A stretch of DNA of 64,000 nt, taken from NCBI GenBank assembly GCA_027946365.1, contig JAPEUQ010000011.1, positions 620,001-684,000 on the forward strand, read 5' to 3'. The DNA comes from Kalmusia sp. IMI 367209 (Eukaryota; Ascomycota; Dothideomycetes; Pleosporales; Didymosphaeriaceae). How positions within the stretch are numbered: position 1 is the stretch's first letter; each line of letters starts with the position of its first letter. A program made the position numbers and the translations under genes. Under the pieces are notes generated by a model that saw only the letters and a list, made by a program, of their open reading frames with translations, had not been told where the DNA came from and ran no database searches. This document shows positions 57,853 through 64,000 of the stretch, one piece after another.

Positions 57853-60800
57853 ATGCCGCGATCTACGACAACATGGGCGGTAGCCCTCCTTCTTGCCAGC
57901 ATGTCTGGTCCGGGCCCGATGTTGACTACGGCGGATGCTCTTCCCGCGGGCCCTCACCAGACTGCCATGCGACCACGGTACTATTTCCCGCGGCACGTCA
58001 AGCGACAATTTGCGAACACGACTGAGCCGGCAACATCAACAGAGACTCCGAGCACGACGCCGGAGGATTCGCAGAACCCGTCTGATCGATCCTCGGATAT
58101 ATCGTCCTTCTTTGAGTCGCTCCTGCACTTGCGCCCCTCATCTTCAGAATCACCTTCAGACCAGGTTGACACAGTGGTTGAGACTGTTGTCGTGACGCCC
58201 TCGCCAGTTACTTCTCCCGATGATGCTGCATCGGATCCGACACCATCTCCGCCATCATCGAACACAGAGGTTGGCTCAACGAACGGAATACCTTCGAGCC
58301 CGGTTCTTCCTACGCCCTCTCCGAGCCCTTCGAGCGAAGTGGTATCATCGGTTTCCAGCATGGGATCAACTGGAGGCGTTCCAGTGCCCATTATTACGCC
58401 GTCCGTTTCGCCTTCTCCAAGCGTTATCGAGAGCCCGCCACAAGATCTGCAAGAACCAAGCACCACCGCTGCTGTATCTAGTTCTTCCGTTGGCTCCACC
58501 GGTGGAGTACCATCGTCTCCAGTGCGTCCAACAACAAGCTCTCCTGAGCCTGTTGTTCCTTCGAGTTCGAGCGAAGTGGTTCCGTTGCCTGAGTCATCTT
58601 TCGCCGGATCCACCGGCGGCGTTCCTTCTTCAATCGTAACACCCACTACACCTGCAACTTCGGCTTTCGTTGGATCGACAGTCGGTCTCCCTTCCACGAT
58701 TGTATCGCCAAGTAGCGTGGCAACTTCAGATGTGGCCTCGCCTATTCAATCTAGCGTTGCTTCCACAGGCGGCATCCCTTCTGAAATCCTTACCCCTACA
58801 CCTGCAGTATCAAGCATTGGATCAACCGCGGGCGTGCCGTCTTCAATCGTTACACCTACCGAACCAGCAACCTCGCCCGTTGAGTCTAGCGTTGCTTCCA
58901 CACGGGGAGTTCCTTCTTCTCCCGTGCAACCCTCCACTCCTGCTACTTCTGATGTTCCTGTTCAGTCTTCGGTGCCGGGTTCGACGGGAGGAACTCCTGA
59001 AACTATCCTCACGCCTAGCTCATCACCCAATTCGGTTGCTGAGCCTAGCTCAACTGCAGCAACGACATTTCTGGGACCCTTCATTATCCCAGGCTCGACA
59101 AGCGACACACCGTCTTCTGAATCTCAACCGACCCAGTCGCCGTTAATCCCGTCTCTCAGTGGAATCTTCGGCTCCACTGGCATTCTGCCAACTGGGATTT
59201 TGCCAACGGACAGCGCTGCCTCTAAGCCTACCGGCGAGTCTGTTTTGCCGACTGGTATTCTACCATCAGATATCCTGTCCAGTCTTACTGGCGAGCTGCC
59301 TTTGCCGACTGGAATCTTACCTACTACTTCCCAATCTAGTCTAGACGATGAGACTGTACTAGCGACACCCTCCGTGTCCGCTGGCTCCACCGGCGGTATT
59401 CCCAGCAGTGTTGTGCTCCCTTCCAGCGATATCAGCTTCTCGTCTGATATTCCACTTTCGTTGCCCACGAGCGGAATTGTCGTTGGCATCACTACTGCAT
59501 TCGGGACGAGTGAGACGCCAGTACCTACACCGACCCCTACCGATACCGGTGTGATTCCTACTTCTGAAAGCACTAGCGAGACTGTTGGATTACCAAACTT
59601 GTCCTCCTTACTATCGTCGGTGGTCTCTGATGTATCGTCCGTCCTGTCCTCGGTTGTATCCGACGTAACGTCCGTTTTGAATCCCACCGAGCCAACTTCA
59701 ACTGGTCTGCTGCCCACCACCGTTTCTGGAATTAGTGACCCTACGCTTGGTCCGACCGCACCGACCGTCACGCCTATCCCAACCTCCGAGCCCTCAAGTG
59801 AGCCTACTTCTACACCAAGTCCGACGCTGTCCTTGCCAGATGTCTCCAGTGTTATCTCTAGCATCATTTCGGATGTATCCAGCATTCTTTCTCTCCCAAC
59901 CGAAACCGTTCCTACCGGAACTCCCTCAGGTACTGGAGCCACCACTGGATCGCCCATTCCAACTTCGGATACATCTGTTGGCATCCCGACATCTGAGACG
60001 ACAGCCACCATTTCCACGACGGATATAAGTACCAGCCCAACCGACGTTCCTACTACTACTTCAGGTATGACGCCCTCGGGATCCAACACGATCGGTACTG
60101 GTGTCACAACTACCTCCTCGCTTCCCACTGAAACTGGTTCCGCTACCTCGTCAATTGTTACTGATACGGGCATCTCTTCAGGCCCCACTGCTGTCACCAG
60201 CACCCCAATTCCAAGCAGTGATACGTCAATTCCCGCCTCTGAGACCACCAGCTTTCTGGAACCTTCAACCAACTCGTCTGCAACCCTAGTGTCTGAGACC
60301 ACCCCAACGCCCAGCTCGACCATCCTCACCGATACCAGTGCTCCGTTCACGCCTCCTCCCTCGAAGACGCAAGCGCCACACTCCATTGTGCCAATCTCAA
60401 GCGACAGCGCCACAACTTTGCTCGTACCCACCAGCATCATTCAGGAGCCCTCAACCATTAGTACTACGTCAGCTTCTGGAATGCCAACCGGTATGGCGCC
60501 CTGGATCCAGCCTCCCTCTGGCATGCCTGCTCAAGTACCGGCGGACATGTTCCTGGGTCAAATTGCTTTCCAGTATGGGTTGAACTACAATTTTGTAGCT
60601 TCAAGTGGCGGTAGCAACCAGATATTCTTGTATCTCAAGAAGGCCATCGCACAGGCTATCAAAGTGAACGAGGACGATGTGGTCAACTACGGTCTTAGGG
60701 CCGTAGATACGACTCAATACAAGGGCTGGGTTACTACTTTGGCTGTTTTCATGATCCCTAAGGACAAGAACACGACATTGGAGGTCCAGCTGACCCAGCC

Positions 60801-61326
60801 AGCATCGTCATTCTTCCATAACAGGGAAGACGACACCGTCAATCAGTTGACCAACCTTGTGGATCCGACCTGGCCTCTACCATATGGCAAGTACCCAGAT
60901 GGGTCTAGCACAAACCAATACAACGCTGGTGACCAGTCGACAGGCACCAGTGATCCTTCCCATGGTGGTGCACTCCCTGGGGACACCACTGGCAGTCGTA
61001 AGGTCAATGCCACGAGTGCTGGAATTGCTACTGGCGCCGTTCTTGCAGCTGTCGCCTATGGTGCTGCCATGTTCTTCGTTGCGCGCAGATACAGAAACAA
61101 GAAAGCGGCTCACAGTCGATCCAGCTCTGTCCCAAGCACGGGCCGTTACACATATGCTTCTGTGAGCGGCGCCAATTGGATGTCAGGCGCTCGCAACGGA
61201 CGTTTGACGCCCATCGTGCCTGGTAGTCGAGGCAGTCGGGGAAGTAGCAGCAGCAACGGTCGCAGTATTAGAACGCAGCAGATATCAGCTCCCGTCATGG
61301 CGGAAAATTCGCTCGGCTGGAACTGA
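57853..61326 (+). CDS. msb2: Signalling mucin Msb2
   Basis: Msb2 is a cell-surface mucin that senses surface and osmotic cues and signals through Cdc42/Ste20 to MAP-kinase cascades; in plant pathogens it is needed for surface recognition and penetration. The intron-free frame from ATG 57853 encodes 1157 residues. A signal peptide (about 1-29) is followed by about 850 Ser/Thr/Pro-rich residues. These include roughly ten degenerate copies of GSTGGVPSSIVTPT (58270-59420), a LPTGILPT block (59180-59330) and SSVVSDVSS heptads (59600-59690, 59840-59900). The conserved extracellular domain begins MFLGQIAFQYGLNYNFV and includes GWVTTLAVFMIPKD. A transmembrane helix (about 1055-1080) ends in RRYRNKK. 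The short cytoplasmic tail ends SAPVMAENSLGWN, the hallmark Msb2 C-terminus. The frame extends to a TTG upstream, but 57853 is the first ATG. Confidence 0.94.
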   Translation: MPRSTTTWAVALLLASMSGPGPMLTTADALPAGPHQTAMRPRYYFPRHVKRQFANTTEPATSTETPSTTPEDSQNPSDRSSDISSFFESLLHLRPSSSESPSDQVDTVVETVVVTPSPVTSPDDAASDPTPSPPSSNTEVGSTNGIPSSPVLPTPSPSPSSEVVSSVSSMGSTGGVPVPIITPSVSPSPSVIESPPQDLQEPSTTAAVSSSSVGSTGGVPSSPVRPTTSSPEPVVPSSSSEVVPLPESSFAGSTGGVPSSIVTPTTPATSAFVGSTVGLPSTIVSPSSVATSDVASPIQSSVASTGGIPSEILTPTPAVSSIGSTAGVPSSIVTPTEPATSPVESSVASTRGVPSSPVQPSTPATSDVPVQSSVPGSTGGTPETILTPSSSPNSVAEPSSTAATTFLGPFIIPGSTSDTPSSESQPTQSPLIPSLSGIFGSTGILPTGILPTDSAASKPTGESVLPTGILPSDILSSLTGELPLPTGILPTTSQSSLDDETVLATPSVSAGSTGGIPSSVVLPSSDISFSSDIPLSLPTSGIVVGITTAFGTSETPVPTPTPTDTGVIPTSESTSETVGLPNLSSLLSSVVSDVSSVLSSVVSDVTSVLNPTEPTSTGLLPTTVSGISDPTLGPTAPTVTPIPTSEPSSEPTSTPSPTLSLPDVSSVISSIISDVSSILSLPTETVPTGTPSGTGATTGSPIPTSDTSVGIPTSETTATISTTDISTSPTDVPTTTSGMTPSGSNTIGTGVTTTSSLPTETGSATSSIVTDTGISSGPTAVTSTPIPSSDTSIPASETTSFLEPSTNSSATLVSETTPTPSSTILTDTSAPFTPPPSKTQAPHSIVPISSDSATTLLVPTSIIQEPSTISTTSASGMPTGMAPWIQPPSGMPAQVPADMFLGQIAFQYGLNYNFVASSGGSNQIFLYLKKAIAQAIKVNEDDVVNYGLRAVDTTQYKGWVTTLAVFMIPKDKNTTLEVQLTQPASSFFHNREDDTVNQLTNLVDPTWPLPYGKYPDGSSTNQYNAGDQSTGTSDPSHGGALPGDTTGSRKVNATSAGIATGAVLAAVAYGAAMFFVARRYRNKKAAHSRSSSVPSTGRYTYASVSGANWMSGARNGRLTPIVPGSRGSRGSSSSNGRSIRTQQISAPVMAENSLGWN

Positions 61327-62256
61327 TACAGTCCATGCGCCATCAACAACCGCACGACTTCACGTGCCCTTGTATCATATTTGAGAAGACAGGCTACGAC
61401 TTTGCCTGGTCTATGACCTGCGGGGATCTTTACGATTCCTCCACGTGTAATTAACTTGCGGGTCTCCCATCACCTCGGATCTGGAGCTCCCGTTCGCCAA
61501 GCTAGTCTAAGCTGGCATAGTTCCACTCTAGGGTTTGGGGAACTCTTTCTAATGTTCGGACACTCTCGCTAAGAAACATACATCTTATATCTCTTTTATT
61601 ATCCAACCATATCTCGGATCTTTTCTTATTAGTACTTTCAGTTCTTAGATACCTGTCTATGTTGGCAAACTAGACATTTGTTTTGCTTTCGCAGAGGAGA
61701 CATTTGTGGAATGTGGAGTATTTAGTAGCATCTGCATGGAGCGGAGTAAGAACGGGCAGAGTGGCTTGTGGGGATGTTGGACGTAAATATTGATTTATGT
61801 AGAGTAGAGGAGAATGAGAATGAAAAGTTGAATGACTAGCCTGTGTCTCTAATCAATTCATGACATCTGACTAAACTGAAAAGCTGGCTGTTAACCTGTA
61901 GGCATCATTAAATAATCAACAATTCTTCGTAGAGTTTCGTGCCTCGTCTGGATGGTGGATGTAGTCATGGTGGTCGCTGAGGTTTGCCTTTTGGGGAAAG
62001 GATCCACCTGTACCCTCGAAGTCTTGGCAGGCAGCACCGAGCCCACAGGTCCGCTGTACCAGCCAACGGAACCGCAACTTGTCCACAGCTTTGCGCCGAC
62101 TCTTTTCTCTTTCTTTCGCGGCCAATTCGTGTGAACCGGAGCGCTCCTCTCTATTCGATCCCCCCAGGCCCCAGAATCTCGTGCCCCGGCGGGCTTTAAG
62201 TAGCCACGTCTTTATAATTCCACCCCTCCGTCCAGCTTTCACCACAAGCTTCCACC
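61327..62256. promoter_or_regulatory. Intergenic spacer, msb2 / sec27
   Basis: Tandem spacer of 930 bp. The first half is AT-leaning, probably msb2 3' untranslated sequence. The second half becomes C/T-rich just before the sec27 start. No other element was recognised. Confidence 0.5.
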
Positions 62257-64000
62257 ATGCGTCTGGACGTCAAGGTACGGCAACATCCGCATAAATATGA
62301 CCGTACCTGGTGTATCAAGTGCTAATCTACGTGCATCTTTAGAGGCAGCTATTTGCGCGGTCGGAGAGAGTTAAGGGTGAGTTGTCGCATAATCTGTGCG
62401 AAGACGTTGAGCTAACATAACATAGGAAGTGGTAGACTGTGTGCCCTACTCCCCTCACACATCTGCTAAAATGTTTCGAAGACTTCCACCCGACCGAGCC
62501 ATGGATCCTCACGACACTATACAGCGGTATGCACGCGCCGAGCGCACAGCACCAAAGGGCGCATACTGACGGTAGTTAGGACATGTCCATATATGGTCAT
62601 ACGTTTCGCAATCGATTGTCAAGACATTTGAGCTCTGCGATGTACCCGTCCGAGCAGGTCGTTTCATTTCAAGGAAGAACTGGATTGTTGCAGGTGGGCT
62701 TCCCACACAGCCTCCTAGAGATCGCACACATTGACGTTTGCGTGCAGGCTCTGACGACTTCCGATTGCGCGTATACAACTACAACACTTCGGAGAAGGTC
62801 ACCGAGTTCGAGGCACATCCTGACTACATTCGCGCGATCGCTGTGCACCCCACGCAGCCTTTCGTTCTGACTGCGAGCGTGCGTACACATTACGGGTTGG
62901 ACAAAGCACGAAGCTGACGTCGGCAGGATGATATGACAATCAAGCTCTGGGACTGGGACAAATCATGGAAATGTGTGTATAGCATCATTAGTGACCTCTG
63001 CTTTGCTAATATCTTCTAGGTGTGCAGGTGTTTGAAGGTCATGGACACTATGTCATGGGTATTGCGATTAACCCCAAGGACCCGAACACATTCGCCTCAG
63101 CATGTTTGGACAGGACAGTCAAGATCTGGTCCCTAGGCAGTTCAACGCCTAATTTCACGCTGGAGGCACACGAAGCCAAGGGCGTAAACTTCATCGACTA
63201 CTACCCTCAATCGGACAAGCCGTACCTCCTCACCACATCAGACGATCGAACAGTCAAGGTATGGGACTACACAACGAAAGCTCTTATTGCTACTCTAGAA
63301 GGCCACACCTCCAACGTCAGCTTTGCGGTGTACCACCCCGAACTTCCAGTCATCATTTCCGGATCTGAAGACGGCACGATCAAGATTTGGCATTCGTCTA
63401 CATATAGGTTAGAACAATCTTTGAACTATGGGCTGGAACGCGCATGGTGTGTAGCGTACCAGAAGGGCAAAAATGGCGTAGCGCTAGGTTTCGACGATGG
63501 TGCTGTGGTCATTTCAATGGGCCGCGAAGAACCTGCGGTCAGCATGGATGCTGGAGGAAAAGTTCTTTGGGCAAGGCACAACGAGATTCTTACAGCTGTG
63601 ATCAAAGGAAACGAAAGCCTAAAGGATTCTGAACGACTCACCCTCCCAACTAAGGATCTTGGATCGACCGAAATATATCCTCAGTCGCTCCTACACTCGC
63701 CAAACGGACGATTCGTCGCCGTTTGTGGAGATGGAGAATACATCATCTACACTGCACTGGCTCTCCGAAACCAAGCCTTCGGCTCAGCGCTGGACTTTGT
63801 ATGGGCATCTAAAGAGCACGACAAGGACTATGCTATCCGGGAATCCTCTACTAGCGTGAAAGTATTCCGCAACTTTAAGGAGCGAAGCGTACTTAACGTG
63901 GAGTTTTCCGCCGACGGCTTGAGCGGCGGGGTGCTGCTCGGTGTGAAGGGGCAAGGCGGTATTGGCTTCTACGACTGGGATAGTGGAGCCTTGGTCCGCA
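62257..64000 (+). CDS. sec27: COPI coat subunit beta' (Sec27), 5' part
   Basis: Sec27 is a WD40-repeat coatomer subunit that binds dilysine cargo for Golgi-to-ER transport. The gene runs off the window; 458 residues are visible. Exons: 62257-62274, 62343-62376, 62426-62431, 62482-62526, 62580-62693, 62748-62878, 62927-62972 and 63020 onwards. The reading matches the family throughout: [102 protein letters not shown], then [20 protein letters not shown] and [10 protein letters not shown]. The third exon is only 6 nt; leaving it out would remove two residues from an invariant stretch. Seven introns in the first 770 bp is dense for this window. All junctions keep GT/AG and phase. Confidence 0.95.

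Noticed and set aside
36244..64000. Secondary-metabolite gene cluster or virulence island
   Set aside because: Neighbouring genes are housekeeping and unrelated; no synthase, P450 or cluster regulator is present.

Overview
The window is nuclear chromosomal DNA of a filamentous ascomycete. Dothideomycetes is my best guess, from the character of the CreA, Set3 and Msb2 homologues; no rRNA or barcode is present to confirm it. Genes sit on both strands and carry short introns, mostly 45-90 nt, with GTRNGT-like donors and CTAAC-type branch sites. Protein families are those of the conserved fungal core genome. I see no biosynthetic cluster, no intact mobile element, no CRISPR array and no convincing tRNA. 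Exon boundaries below were set by hand from splice signals, reading phase and family alignment knowledge.

Layout: creA carbon repressor (+), then about 8 kb without a recognisable gene; a Rad51-paralogue recombination gene (-); a membrane-anchored MOSC/mARC-like protein (+); a Set3-type PHD+SET chromatin protein (-); a secreted type-B carboxylesterase (+); an Rkm5-type lysine methyltransferase (-); a long-chain acyl-CoA synthetase (+); a secreted/transmembrane cupredoxin protein (-); a PAS-domain protein (-); a UapA-type purine permease (-); a stearoyl-CoA delta-9 desaturase (+); Tdp1 (+); acyl-CoA-binding protein (-); Tip41 (-); Aurora kinase (+); glutamate 5-kinase (-); the mitochondrial protease Atp23 (+); about 6 kb of intergenic DNA; the signalling mucin Msb2 (+); and the 5' part of the COPI subunit Sec27 (+), cut by the window end.

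Themes: three genes handle fatty acids (acyl-CoA synthetase, desaturase, acyl-CoA-binding protein). creA, uapA-like, tip41 and msb2 are nutrient or environment signalling genes. The Rad51 paralogue and Tdp1 are DNA-repair genes. They do not form an operon-like cluster. Two tight divergent pairs, tip41/Aurora and pro1/atp23, share promoters of about 330 and 290 bp.

The most notable observations are: three otherwise well-conserved genes (creA N-terminus, rkm5, uapA) each broken by a single-base frameshift; a predicted 6-nt microexon in sec27; a 51-nt stopless in-frame intron candidate in set3; a long, intron-containing leader with a mini-uORF in front of msb2; and two very large gene-free stretches. 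I did not find a clearly undescribed system.
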